DNA from: IDS-8 sp040902105
Lineage (GTDB): Bacteria; Pseudomonadota; Gammaproteobacteria; Steroidobacterales; Woeseiaceae
Direction: 5' to 3'
NCBI GenBank assembly: GCA_040902105.1
Contig: JBBDXW010000052.1
Span: 248,001-312,000 of the forward strand
DNA length: 64,000 bases
Shown in pieces: positions 1 to 8,400 of this stretch. Within the stretch, counting starts at the first letter, position 1; every line of letters begins with the position of its first letter. The position numbers and the translations under genes were made by a program. The notes beneath the pieces were generated by a model. It was not told where the DNA came from. It made no database searches and saw nothing but the letters and a program-made list of their open reading frames with translations.

Positions 1-286
1 ATTTGCGCTTCGATTGCAGAAATGTCGTGTATGCGACCTTCAGCAGCCAGCCGATGAACGAACCGCTGCCGGCGTAAGTGTGCAGTTTGTCCCACGCGTG
101 CACGAAGGCGTCCTGCGACAGGTCGTCCGCCAGCTCGTAGTCGCGGGTCAGCCGTCGCAAGAATGTCCTGACCTGCGACTGGTGCCGTCGCACAAGTTCG
201 CCGAACGCGCGCGGATCGTGCCGCGCGACCGCCCGGGCGACGAGATCGTTGTCGTCGGCGCCGGCGAAGCGAGTTTGCGGTGTCAG
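1..286 (-). CDS. ECF-type sigma-70 family RNA polymerase sigma factor, C-terminus outside the window
   Basis: The minus-strand frame reads as sigma-70 region 2: an ARAVARHDPRAFGELVRRHQ stretch, then a core-binding helix with LADDLSQDAFVHAWDKL, then FIGWLLKVAYTTFLQSKRK. Such proteins bind core RNA polymerase and direct it to a small regulon, often together with a membrane-bound anti-sigma factor. Only about 95 N-terminal residues are present, so region 4 is not visible. No in-frame ATG, GTG or TTG lies near the expected start. A CTG at 286 overlaps the TGA of the upstream membrane-protein gene (CTGA), which suggests translational coupling, but this start is uncertain. The upstream neighbour could be part of the same signalling unit. 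Confidence 0.8.
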   Translation of the reverse strand, partial: MTPQTRFAGADDNDLVARAVARHDPRAFGELVRRHQSQVRTFLRRLTRDYELADDLSQDAFVHAWDKLHTYAGSGSFIGWLLKVAYTTFLQSKRK

Positions 287-648
287 TTTGATGGCTTTTG
301 TACACTGAATCGCGAAATGATCAGGTAAGCAATGCCGATCGTAAACGGAAATGCCGATATCGCGAGGAACGGCCGAATGGCATCGTCCTCGTCGAGAATG
401 AAGCCGAACGCAGCCACGGCAATTCCGATAGCGATGGCGATCACGGCGCGCCTGAGATCGGCGTCCTCTCTTGGCTTGGGCTGCCCAAGGCGATCGATAA
501 TGTCGGGTGTCAACTCCTGGCCCTTGTCCAGAGCCGCGCGGAATGTGTGCTGCGTTTCGGCACGGGACCGGTAGCGAAACCAGAAGAAAAACACGAAAAC
601 CGCCGCCATACAGATAAACAACACGATCGGGATCATCATTTCATTCAT
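283..648 (-). CDS. Small DUF6249-like membrane protein upstream of the sigma factor
   Basis: A 121-residue protein with three hydrophobic stretches: one at the N-terminus (about residues 5-24, IPIVLFICMAAVFVFFFW) and two in the C-terminal half (about 68-84 and 92-112). Between them is a charged, probably cytosolic, segment with an ELTPDIIDRLG motif. This layout resembles DUF6249 proteins, which are often encoded next to ECF sigma factors; the family assignment is from memory and tentative. The ATG at 648 follows a CAGGAG ribosome-binding site. The stop overlaps the presumed start of the sigma gene, so the two are probably co-transcribed. A role as membrane sensor or anti-sigma partner is inference from position only. 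Confidence 0.7.
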   Translation of the reverse strand: MNEMMIPIVLFICMAAVFVFFFWFRYRSRAETQHTFRAALDKGQELTPDIIDRLGQPKPREDADLRRAVIAIAIGIAVAAFGFILDEDDAIRPFLAISAFPFTIGIAYLIISRFSVQKPSN

Positions 649-782
649 TGCAGACTCCTGAGCAAAAACGGTCGCGCTTTAGCGCTTCGTAACGGGAAGA
701 TGCTGCCTGCGAACCGTTTGGATGCAAGTTTACGCCGGATAGGGGTTCTTACCGGTGCCCGGCGCCAATGGCGCCGGACTCA
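649..782. other. Intergenic region between the DUF6249-like gene and the REP cluster
   Basis: No gene is visible here. It must hold the promoter of the minus-strand membrane-protein/sigma operon, but I do not see clear -35/-10 hexamers. The following 160 bases are REP repeats. Confidence 0.4.
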
Positions 783-943
783 GGGTGCCGACTCACGGTG
801 CCGGACTCACGGTGCCGCGGACTCACGGTGCCGGACTTGGATCCCTGGACATTTTGGGCTAACGGTGCCGGACTTGGATCCTTGGACATTTTGGGCTAAC
901 GGTGCCCGCTAACGGTGCCGGACTTGGAATTCTGGCCATTTTG
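783..943 (+). repeat. Cluster of REP half-elements upstream of the transposase gene
   Basis: Three same-orientation copies start at 827, 864 and 914. Each reads GGTGCCGGACTTGGA, then a variable pair, then TGGACATTTT or a variant. They are joined by GGGCTAAC spacers. Upstream, at 783-830, the first half alone is repeated in degenerate form (GGTGCCGGACTCAC and similar). The reverse complement of the same sequence ends the transposase gene, so the gene sits between inverted REP sequences. Paired copies of the same sequence occur at 4356-4450 and 8281-8387. Confidence 0.85.
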
Positions 944-1013
944 AGATGTTTCTCTGCGTGTCACCGTCCGCCTGCTGCGTTATTTTTACGGACCCAAATA
1001 TGGAGCGGCACGG

Positions 1014-1895
1014 ATGCCACGACCACCTCGCCTGCATGTCCCTGGCGGTTGTTACCACGTTATGTTACGTGGCAACCACCGAGAAGCGCTATTCGGCAGC
1101 ACGGCGGACCGACTGGTACTAAACGATATCGTTGCCGACGTCCTCGAAAAGATGAACACCAGGATCCACGGGTTCTGCTGGATGTCGAATCATCTGCACA
1201 TGCTGGTGCAGGTTTCCGAGAGACCGCTGGGTGATACGATGAAACGCATCGCGATGCGTTTCTCCCGTTTTCGACACAAGGCGCTGCAAACTACGGGACA
1301 CCTGTTCGAACGGCGTTACAAATCGAAGCTTGTCGACGTCGATGCGTATTTCCTGACCGTGTTGCGATACATTCATATGAACCCGGTCAAAGCCGGCATT
1401 GCTGCGCATCCATCCGACTACCGCTGGTCCGGACATCAGGCCTATCTCGGCGCCGAGTGCATCCCCTGGCTTACGACCCATTTCGGCCTTTCTTTGTTTT
1501 CCGCCAAACTCGAGCATGCTCGTATCGCATACGAAAAGTTCGTGCTCGAACCTGTCGAGGATGAGGAGAGTCTGAACGACAAATCGCATCCCGACGATTC
1601 ACGCGTGATCGGTACCGATCAGTTTATCGCCAATATCCCGGCCGGCTGGTGTCGGACCGACAGTCCACTGTCATTGGAAGAGCTTGCTGAGGTCGTGTGT
1701 GTCGAACACAATGTGGGCGTCAAGCTCTTGCGCTCAAAGTCCTCCGCTCATGCACTCACACCGATACGCTTGCACCTGCTGCAGAGGGCCGTGCGTGAAC
1801 GTATTGCCACGTTGGCAGAGGTCGCCCGCTTCCTCTCTCGCGATCCGTCGACGCTTGTCAAACTTTCGCAACGGCATTGGAGAAATGTCCAATAA
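1014..1895 (+). CDS. REP-associated tyrosine transposase (RAYT, IS200/Y1 family)
   Basis: A 293-residue Y1 transposase. The N-terminal 150 residues carry the HUH nuclease features: the His-Leu-His pair at residues 60 and 62 (MSNHLHMLVQ) and the likely nucleophile Tyr119 in LRYIHMNPVKAG. RAYTs are single-strand nucleases that cut and move REP palindromes. The C-terminal 90 residues (LEELAEVVCVEHNV, then IATLAEVARFLSRDPSTL) resemble the helix-turn-helix DNA-binding domain of DnaA, as in a subset of RAYTs. The ATG at 1014 opens MPRPPRLHVPGG, typical for the family. The stop codon lies inside an inverted REP copy at 1883-1910. The gene appears intact. It is probably the source of the doublets elsewhere in this window. 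Confidence 0.9.
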   Translation: MPRPPRLHVPGGCYHVMLRGNHREALFGSTADRLVLNDIVADVLEKMNTRIHGFCWMSNHLHMLVQVSERPLGDTMKRIAMRFSRFRHKALQTTGHLFERRYKSKLVDVDAYFLTVLRYIHMNPVKAGIAAHPSDYRWSGHQAYLGAECIPWLTTHFGLSLFSAKLEHARIAYEKFVLEPVEDEESLNDKSHPDDSRVIGTDQFIANIPAGWCRTDSPLSLEELAEVVCVEHNVGVKLLRSKSSAHALTPIRLHLLQRAVRERIATLAEVARFLSRDPSTLVKLSQRHWRNVQ

Positions 1896-1910
1896 TCCAA
1901 GTCCGGCACC
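1883..1910 (-). repeat. Inverted REP copy overlapping the transposase stop codon
   Basis: Reads AAATGTCCAATAATCCAAGT followed by CCGGCACC, the reverse complement of the REP copies at 827-943. The transposase TAA (1893-1895) lies within it, so the last codons of the gene are supplied by the repeat. Confidence 0.85.
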
Positions 1911-1949
1911 ATGCAGCGGCAGGCACCATTCAGCGGCACCGTTCAGGCG

Positions 1950-3053
1950 TCACACTTTCGACAGCAATTGCGCTTCCTGCTCCGCGCTCAAGCCCGCCTG
2001 CAGGTCGCTGGTGCGCTCGGACGGCAGGGTTTTCCACCAGCCGATCGTGTCCCGGGCGGTTTCGCGGGTCGGCCGGTTTTTCAGGCCTTTCTCCAACGCG
2101 CGTTCGCCACTGACCATCGCCGCCTTTGCCTCCTCGCCGTCCGGAGACGACCAGATCGGGATGGACATCAGCGCGTCATGCTCGCTCAGAAAGGAAGCGC
2201 TCACCCAGACGGGCGTCATGTCGGCCGCGGTGACTGCGACGCTGTCCTCCAGGAGGTCTCCCATGGTGAAAGACCCCGGCAGCGTTACCGTGTTGTAAAT
2301 CCCGGCAATTCGCTGCTCCACGCAATCGATCGAGAAAGCGGCGAGGTCGCGGACGTCGATGATCTGAATCTCGTCCGATGGGCTGCCCGGCCAGAGCATT
2401 CTGCCGCCGCGCATCGTGCGGACGGGCCAGTAGGTATAGCGGTCGGTCCGGTCGCCCGGGCCGCAGATATAGGTTGGCCGCAGTATCGCCAAACGATCTT
2501 CGCCGAATTCCCTGGCCGCCATCTTTTCGCACAGCGCTTTCATGGGACCGTAGGTCTCGCCGGTAACCTCCTCGACCGACTCGTCCGGCATCGTCGCAAG
2601 CGGTGAGTCCTCGTCGTTCGCAACGGCGAAGCTTGCATAGGCTGAAATCGAAGAAACGAACAGATAATGCGATGCAGCGTTCGAAAGCAGGCGCGCCGAA
2701 TCGGCCACGTGTCGCGGCACGTAACCGGAGTTGTCGATGACTGCGTCCCACTTGTGTCCTTTCAAGGCGTCGAGTTTGTCGTTGCGATCGCCGATGAAAG
2801 TCTCCAGATCGGGGAACAGGTCGTCGTTTGTCCTGCCACGATTGAAAAGACTGACTTGATGACCGCGGCGCAGGGCTTCGCGAACCATGTGCGGGCCGAT
2901 GTAGCCGGTGCCGCCGAGAACCAGGATTCGCAGCTGCGTACTGTCGCTACCTCCCTTTTGCGGTGCCCCCGTGACCTGCGGTACGGCGCCGGCAAACGAT
3001 GCCGCGGTTGCTACCAGGCTTGCCTGCATTATTCGTCGTCGGATCTTGTTCAT
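1950..3053 (-). CDS. Exported NAD-dependent epimerase/dehydratase family protein with Tat-like signal
   Basis: A 367-residue protein. The first 30 residues look like a twin-arginine signal (NKIRRRIMQASLVATAAS), followed by a Rossmann fold beginning LRILVLGGTGYIGPHMVREA with the glycine-rich GGTGYIG nucleotide loop. Later segments YLFVSSISAYA, YGPMKALCE (Y-x3-K catalytic pair) and ILRPTYICGPGDRTDRY fit the extended SDR/epimerase family. Export of a cofactor-binding SDR suits the Tat route, which moves folded proteins. The substrate is unknown. The gene lies alone on the minus strand, about 180 bp downstream of the 2-oxoacid oxidoreductase beta gene. The ATG at 3053 has only a weak ribosome-binding site. 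Confidence 0.85.
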   Translation of the reverse strand: MNKIRRRIMQASLVATAASFAGAVPQVTGAPQKGGSDSTQLRILVLGGTGYIGPHMVREALRRGHQVSLFNRGRTNDDLFPDLETFIGDRNDKLDALKGHKWDAVIDNSGYVPRHVADSARLLSNAASHYLFVSSISAYASFAVANDEDSPLATMPDESVEEVTGETYGPMKALCEKMAAREFGEDRLAILRPTYICGPGDRTDRYTYWPVRTMRGGRMLWPGSPSDEIQIIDVRDLAAFSIDCVEQRIAGIYNTVTLPGSFTMGDLLEDSVAVTAADMTPVWVSASFLSEHDALMSIPIWSSPDGEEAKAAMVSGERALEKGLKNRPTRETARDTIGWWKTLPSERTSDLQAGLSAEQEAQLLSKV

Positions 3054-3233
3054 ATTGTTACCCGGTGAAAGTCAGAACGTCGTTGCGGGTTATTCTAGCG
3101 GAGCACGCGAGCCCAAGGTGACTTCGGGATGCGCCACCATGGCCACTATAGCCAATCGTTCTTACGACGAGGCGCAGACGGACCTGGTCGAAGGGGTCAG
3201 GGGCCCGCCCCGCGGGACCCGCCGACCTTAAGC

Positions 3234-4289
3234 CTAGCGGTACCGATTCATGACCTTGGCAAGCTTGTCCTTGCCGGGGTTCAGTTCCTCGTAGGGAATC
3301 TTGGACAGGGGCCGGTCGACGCTGCCCGACAGGTCGTGCATGTCACCCATTTCCTCGTCGATGTACAGGAGGCCGGTGATAATCTCGCCGGCCCTTACAC
3401 TGCTGCGCAGAAACGAGAACGCGGCGGCGCGGCTGGTCGGGTCGTAATCCTTGTCCACCTTGCGGAACACTATCTTGCTGCCGTCGTGCAGTTGCACCGG
3501 CATCGCCTCGCCTTCCTGATAGGCTGCCCTGATTTCCTCGGCCGGCGGTACGAAATCGGTGTCGATGACGTGGTGGTAATGCTCGCGCGTGTGCGCATAG
3601 CTCTTGGTTGAGCCTTCGTGATCGTTGAAGGTGACACACGGGCTGATGATGTCGAGGAGCGAGAATCCCTTGTGCATCAGCGCGCCTTTGATGAGCGGCA
3701 CCATCTGCTCCTTGTCGCCCGAAAAGCTGCGTGCGATGTAGGTGGCGCCGAGGCCAATAGCCGTGCTGACCGGGTCGATCGGCATCTGCTTGTTCGCCGG
3801 TCCCTTCTTCGCGACCGTGCCGATGTCTGCGGACGCCGAGTACTGACCCTTGGTCAGGCCGTACACTCCATTGTTCTCGATGATGTAGCACATGTTCAGA
3901 TTGCGCCGTATGACGTGCGCGAACTGCCCCATGCCGATGGACAGCGAATCGCCGTCGCCTGAGACGCCGATGTAGATCAGGTCCTTGTTCGCCGCGTTCG
4001 CCCCGGTCGTCACCGACGGCATGCGCCCGTGCACGGAATTGAAGCCGTGCGACTGGCTGACGAAATACGCGGGCGTCTTCGACGAACAGCCGATGCCGCT
4101 CATTTTACCCAGCATGTGCGGCTCGATACCGAGCTCGAACACCGCCTGGATGATCGCCGCAGTGATCGAGTCATGACCACAGCCGGCGCACAGCGTCGAC
4201 ACCGTGCCCTCGTAGTCGCGCGACGTCAAACCAAGCCTGTTGCGCGGCAAGCCGGGGTGCGTGACTTTCGGTTTGGCAATGTAGCTCAT
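3234..4289 (-). CDS. korB: 2-oxoacid:ferredoxin oxidoreductase, beta subunit (2-oxoglutarate type)
   Basis: A 351-residue thiamine-diphosphate subunit. STLCAGCGHDSI near residue 32 and the TPP/Mg-binding GDGDSLSIGMGQ with IIENNGVYGLTKGQ about 30 residues on are diagnostic of the OFOR beta family. These enzymes oxidatively decarboxylate 2-oxoacids to acyl-CoA and pass electrons to ferredoxin, or run in reverse. The length matches two-subunit enzymes in which the alpha chain carries the gamma domain, which is what the upstream gene encodes. A GAGGAAAT ribosome-binding site precedes ATG 4289. A REP doublet sits in the 178-bp gap to the alpha gene. Whether 2-oxoglutarate or pyruvate is the substrate cannot be read directly. 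Confidence 0.9.
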   Translation of the reverse strand: MSYIAKPKVTHPGLPRNRLGLTSRDYEGTVSTLCAGCGHDSITAAIIQAVFELGIEPHMLGKMSGIGCSSKTPAYFVSQSHGFNSVHGRMPSVTTGANAANKDLIYIGVSGDGDSLSIGMGQFAHVIRRNLNMCYIIENNGVYGLTKGQYSASADIGTVAKKGPANKQMPIDPVSTAIGLGATYIARSFSGDKEQMVPLIKGALMHKGFSLLDIISPCVTFNDHEGSTKSYAHTREHYHHVIDTDFVPPAEEIRAAYQEGEAMPVQLHDGSKIVFRKVDKDYDPTSRAAAFSFLRSSVRAGEIITGLLYIDEEMGDMHDLSGSVDRPLSKIPYEELNPGKDKLAKVMNRYR

Positions 4290-4355
4290 ATGGATTTCCT
4301 CACCGTAATCGGTGCCTGATCGGTGCCTGCCTAATCGGTGCCGGACTTGTAATCG

Positions 4356-4450
4356 ATGCCGGACTTGGATCTTTGGACATTTCGCGTTTCTGTTTCAGCT
4401 CCCGTTCGGGTGAGTGTCCGCGAAATGTCCAAAGATCCAAGTCCGGCACC
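4356..4450. repeat. REPIN-type doublet between the two oxidoreductase genes
   Basis: Two 30-bp arms (4357-4386 and 4419-4448) are perfect reverse complements. Each contains TGCCGGACTTGGAT, then CTTTGGACATTTCGCG. A 32-bp spacer separates them. An extra partial copy lies at 4337-4350. The sequence matches the REP copies around the transposase gene at 1014-1895. It lies within a probable operon and could affect transcription or mRNA stability between korA and korB. Confidence 0.85.
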
Positions 4451-4467
4451 GGCTATGCTGGCACCGC

Positions 4468-6270
4468 CTATGCTGCGCGGCCTTTCGCCAGGTCTTCCTG
4501 CACTTTCTGCACCACGAAACTCGCAGCAAGCGGCATGCCGTTGTAATGCAATACGGGCACCAGCTTCCTTGCGTCGGCTTCGATGTCGAGCATCAGCAGC
4601 GAACGCAGCTGTGCGTCGCGGTTCTGCTCCACGACATAGACACGCTCGTGCTTATCGATGAACTCTTTCACCGCGGCATCGAACGGGAATGCCTTCACCC
4701 GGCAATAGTTGAGGCCGGTACCCTCTTCTTTCAAGCGGTGCAGCGCTTCCTTGACCGCGCCGTCGCAGCTTCCGAAGGACAGGATCGCGCGCTTGTTGAA
4801 CTTCGAGTATTCGACTTCCGGCTTCGGCACCAGCCCGCGCGCCGTTTCCCATTTAACCAGCAGGCGATCGACAACTTCCTGGTATTGTGCGGAGTCTTCG
4901 GTGTAGGCGCCGAACTTGTTGTGTCCTGAGCCGCGCGTGAAAAAGGAGCCTTTCGGATGCTCTCCCGGCAGCGTTCGGTAAGTGATGCCGTCGCCGTCGC
5001 TGTCGAGGTAGCGATAGAACTTTTCCATCCCCTCGAGCTGTTCCGCGGTCAATAACTTGCCGCGGTCGGGACGGAAATTTTCATCCCACTGCAAATCCGG
5101 ACACATCCAGTCGTTCATGCCGATGTCGAGATCCGACAACACCATGACCGGCGTCTGCAGCCGGTCGGCCAGGTCGAACGCCGTAAGCGACAGGTAAAAA
5201 CATTCCTCAGGGTTGGCCGGGAACAGCAACACGTGACGCGTATCGCCGTGCGACGCGTAGGCGCAAGAGATCAGGTCGCATTGCTGCGTGCGCGTCGGCA
5301 TTCCGGTCGACGGCCCGGTTCGCTGCACGTCGAAGATCACGGCCGGCACTTCGGCGTAATAGGCAAAGCCTATGAATTCGCCCATGAGCGAAATACCCGG
5401 CCCGCTGGTGGGCGTGAACGCCCGTGCACCGTTCCACGAAGCACCGAGCACGACACCAATTGCCGCCAGCTCGTCTTCGGCCTGCACGATGCAGAATTTC
5501 TTGCCGCCGGATTCCTCATCCATGCGAAACTGCTTGCAAAACGCCTTATAGGCATCCATCAGCGAAGTGGACGGCGTGATCGGGTACCACGCCCCGACAG
5601 TTGCCCCGGCATAAACACATCCGAGACCTGCGGCCGTGTTGCCATCAATGATGACATGGCCTTTCGTCTTGTCGAGCGGCGCGACCCTGGCCGGCAGCGG
5701 ACAGGCAAAATGTTCCATCGTGTAGTCATAGCCCAGCCGAATGGCTTCGAGGTTGGACGTGACGAGATGTTTCTTCTTCGCGAAGGTCTCTTCGAGCAGC
5801 TGCGATATGACGTTGAGATCGATATCGAGCAGCGCGGCCAGCGTGCCGACGTACGCGATGTTCTTCATCAGGATGCGCGCGCGGGCGCCCTCGAAGTGCT
5901 CGTTGCACATTTTCGACAGGGGAATGCCCAGCACCGTAATGTCTTGACGATCGAGAAGGCGGCTGCGCGGCCAGGTCGAATCGTAGACAAGCCATCCTCC
6001 TGATGCGATCTCTGCCATGTCCTGGGAGTAAGTCTGCGCGTTCATCGCGACCATGATGTCGACGCGATCGGCGCGCGCCCGGTAACCGTCTTTCGTGACC
6101 CGCACTTCATACCACGTGGGCAGGCCCTGGATATTCGACGGAAAATAGTTCTTGCCGACGACGGGAACCCCCATCCTGAAAACGGATTTCATCAAGAGGC
6201 CGTTGGCGCTGGCGGAGCCGGTGCCGTTGACCGTTGCAATCTTGATAACGACGTCGTTAACCGTGGACAC
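4468..6270 (-). CDS. korA: 2-oxoacid:ferredoxin oxidoreductase, fused gamma-alpha subunit
   Basis: About 600 residues. The first 190 form the gamma domain (NGTGSASANGLLMKSVFRMG, then NIQGLPTWYEVRVTKDGY); the rest is the alpha domain (VYAGATVGAWYPITPSTSLM, FTPTSGPGISLMGEFIGFAY, DVQRTGPSTGMPTRTQQCDL). Gamma-alpha fusion is the common form of two-gene OFORs in aerobes. A GTG at 6270 with a GAGGGA site 8 bases upstream is the best start; a TTG lies at 6276. The gene is read before korB and about 80 bp after the flavoprotein gene, giving the order flavoprotein-korA-korB. Confidence 0.9.
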   Translation of the reverse strand: MSTVNDVVIKIATVNGTGSASANGLLMKSVFRMGVPVVGKNYFPSNIQGLPTWYEVRVTKDGYRARADRVDIMVAMNAQTYSQDMAEIASGGWLVYDSTWPRSRLLDRQDITVLGIPLSKMCNEHFEGARARILMKNIAYVGTLAALLDIDLNVISQLLEETFAKKKHLVTSNLEAIRLGYDYTMEHFACPLPARVAPLDKTKGHVIIDGNTAAGLGCVYAGATVGAWYPITPSTSLMDAYKAFCKQFRMDEESGGKKFCIVQAEDELAAIGVVLGASWNGARAFTPTSGPGISLMGEFIGFAYYAEVPAVIFDVQRTGPSTGMPTRTQQCDLISCAYASHGDTRHVLLFPANPEECFYLSLTAFDLADRLQTPVMVLSDLDIGMNDWMCPDLQWDENFRPDRGKLLTAEQLEGMEKFYRYLDSDGDGITYRTLPGEHPKGSFFTRGSGHNKFGAYTEDSAQYQEVVDRLLVKWETARGLVPKPEVEYSKFNKRAILSFGSCDGAVKEALHRLKEEGTGLNYCRVKAFPFDAAVKEFIDKHERVYVVEQNRDAQLRSLLMLDIEADARKLVPVLHYNGMPLAASFVVQKVQEDLAKGRAA

Positions 6271-6351
6271 GAACAATTTCCCTCACGAAGGCGTTCGATT
6301 TAGACAGGATTGAGCCGCAAAAGTCATTGCTTTTCTGCGAAAGAGGTCTCT

Positions 6352-8166
6352 TTACGCCGTGGCTTTGGCGCGTTGTGGAATCGGTTGCGGCGTCTCATCT
6401 CCCGCGTACGGGATCAGGATGGTGGATTTCTGCATGTCCCAGGCGCCTGTCGGGCAGCGCTCCGCGCAAAGGCTGCAATGCACGCAAAGGTCCTCGTCCT
6501 TGACCATCACGCGGCCCGTGTGCGGCAGTCCTTGCGACACGTAAAGTCCCTGGTTCCTGTTTTCGGCCGGCGCCGAAAGCCTCGTCCGCAGGTCGTCTTC
6601 TTCGCCGTTCGCCGTGATGGTGAGGCAGTCGACGGGGCAAATGTCGATGCAGGCATCGCATTCGATGCAAAGATTCGCCGTGAATACCGTCTGGATATCG
6701 CAGTTGAGACAGCGCTCGACTTCCTGGATGGCCTGGTCAACGGTAAAGCCGAGTTCCACCTCGATGTCGATCTTCTTGAAGCGTTCCCGGAGATCGACGT
6801 GCGGCATCAGGCGACGTTCGGCCGGATCGTAGTAATTCGAGAAACTCCACTCGTGCATGCCCATTTTCTGGCTCGAAAGGTTCATACCGTGAGCAAGCCG
6901 GTCGTGCAGATCCTCTGCGAAGCAGTGCTTATGCATCGAGATGGCCGCTTCATGGCCGTGTGCGACCGCCCAGATGATGTTCTTCGGGCCGAACGCCGAG
7001 TCGCCGCCGAAGAACACGCCAGCGCGCGAGCACATCATTGTTTTCTCGTCGACAATCGGGCTGTCCCAATCGTTGAATTCGATGCCGATGTCGCGCTCGA
7101 TCCAGGGGAACGCGTTGTCCTGGCCGATCGCGAGGATCACGTCGTCGCAGGGAAGAAATACTTCGCCGACCGCTGTGCCGCGATCGATCTGGCCCTTATC
7201 GTCAACCTTGTATTCCATCCTGTCGAACTTCATGCCCGTGAGCTTGCCGTTTTCGACGACAAACTGCTTCGGCGAGTGGTTGACCAGTATCTCGACGTTT
7301 TCCTCTTCTGCGTCCTCGAGTTCCCATTCCGAGGCCTTGAAAAAGCCGCGCGGTTTGCGCGCCATGACCTTGACGTCGTCGGCGCCGAGGCGCAGCGCAC
7401 TGCGGCAACAATCCATCGCAGTATTGCCGACACCGATGATCAGCACTTTCTTGCCGATCGACTCGGTATGCTCGAAGGCGATCGATTCCAGCCAGTCGAT
7501 GCCGATGTGAATTCTGTCCGTGTCGTGACGCCCCGGCAATTCCAGCTCCTTGCCGCGAGGCGCGCCGGTGCCGACAAATACGGCATCGAATTCGCCGTTG
7601 TCCAGCAGCGCTTTCATGCTGTCAATGCGATGCCCGAGCTTGAGATCGGCGCCCATGTCGACGATGTAGCTGATTTCTTCGTCGAGAACTTTCGGCGGCA
7701 GGCGAAACTGCGGAATATTGGTGCGCATCAGCCCGCCGGTCTTGCCGAGCGCTTCAAAAATCGTGACCTCATAGCCGATCGGCAGCAGATCGTTCGCGAC
7801 CGTCAGCGATGCGCAACCGGCGCCGATCAGGGCGACTTTCTTGCCGTTTTTGACGGCCGGCGCCTTCGGCAGGCGGTGCGTAATGTCGCTGCGGCCGTCC
7901 GCCGCAACCCGCTTCAGACGGCAGATCGCGACCGGCTTTTCCTCCACGCGGCCACGCCGGCAGGCCGGCTCGCACGGGCGGTCGCAGACGCGCCCCAGGA
8001 TGCCCGGGAACACGTTCGACTCGCGGTTCAGCATGTACGCGTCGTCGAAACGGCCCTGCGCGATGAGGCGGATGTAGGCAGGCACGTCAGTATGCGCGGG
8101 ACAGGCCCACTGACAGTCGACTACCTTGTGGAAATAATCCGGGTTGGATGTATCTGTAGGCTTCAT
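6352..8166 (-). CDS. GltD-like FAD/NAD(P) oxidoreductase with terminal 4Fe-4S motifs, probable electron partner of KorAB
   Basis: About 604 residues in three parts. The N-terminal part has cysteines (CQWACPAHTDVPAYIRLIAQ, then GRVCDRPCEPACRRG) as in the glutamate synthase small-subunit family. The middle has two dinucleotide folds (KKVALIGAGCASLTVANDL and GKKVLIIGVGNTAMDCC). The C-terminus has two 4Fe-4S motifs (CIECDACIDICPVDC and CVHCSLCAERCP). No glutamate synthase large subunit is present. Position directly upstream of korA suggests it moves electrons between KorAB (or ferredoxin) and NAD(P); this is inference. ATG 8166 fits the family N-terminus (MKPTDTSNPDYFHKV); ATG 8187 in the same frame is possible, and neither has a good ribosome-binding site. 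Confidence 0.85.
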   Translation of the reverse strand: MKPTDTSNPDYFHKVVDCQWACPAHTDVPAYIRLIAQGRFDDAYMLNRESNVFPGILGRVCDRPCEPACRRGRVEEKPVAICRLKRVAADGRSDITHRLPKAPAVKNGKKVALIGAGCASLTVANDLLPIGYEVTIFEALGKTGGLMRTNIPQFRLPPKVLDEEISYIVDMGADLKLGHRIDSMKALLDNGEFDAVFVGTGAPRGKELELPGRHDTDRIHIGIDWLESIAFEHTESIGKKVLIIGVGNTAMDCCRSALRLGADDVKVMARKPRGFFKASEWELEDAEEENVEILVNHSPKQFVVENGKLTGMKFDRMEYKVDDKGQIDRGTAVGEVFLPCDDVILAIGQDNAFPWIERDIGIEFNDWDSPIVDEKTMMCSRAGVFFGGDSAFGPKNIIWAVAHGHEAAISMHKHCFAEDLHDRLAHGMNLSSQKMGMHEWSFSNYYDPAERRLMPHVDLRERFKKIDIEVELGFTVDQAIQEVERCLNCDIQTVFTANLCIECDACIDICPVDCLTITANGEEDDLRTRLSAPAENRNQGLYVSQGLPHTGRVMVKDEDLCVHCSLCAERCPTGAWDMQKSTILIPYAGDETPQPIPQRAKATA

Positions 8167-8280
8167 TCGATTAACGCACGGAGTCATTTCAGTGCGTTTC
8201 GTCCAGGGTGCTCGCCAGCGCCCGATATGTCCGCAAGGATAGCGGTATCTTCTGGAAAGTAAACAGCTTTGTCAGGGGGT

Positions 8281-8387
8281 GCGTCATCAGGTGCCGGACT
8301 TGGATTGTTGGACATTTCGCGGTTGGTCAATTCAGACCGTGTGTCCGAAGAAATGTCCAATAATCCAAGTCCGGCACCTGATGACGC
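8281..8387. repeat. REPIN-type doublet between the flavoprotein and dihydroorotase genes
   Basis: Two 37-bp arms (8281-8317 and 8351-8387) are reverse complements with a single mismatch. They start GCGTCATCAGGTGCCGGACT and contain GTTGGACATTT. The inner 27 bases are the same REP as at 827-943, 1883-1910 and 4356-4450. The outer GCGTCATCAG extension is specific to this copy, and a further CACCTGATGACC follows. Confidence 0.85.
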
Positions 8388-8400
8388 ACCTGATGACCGG

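Noticed and set aside
783..943. Regularly spaced direct repeats resembling a small CRISPR array
   Set aside because: Spacers are too short and alike, copies pair with an inverted copy at 1883, and no cas genes are near. They are REP sequences of the adjacent RAYT.
6310..8262. Long plus-strand open frame of 650 codons
   Set aside because: It is antisense to the flavoprotein gene, has no family motif, and is explained by the GC-rich codon bias of the real gene.
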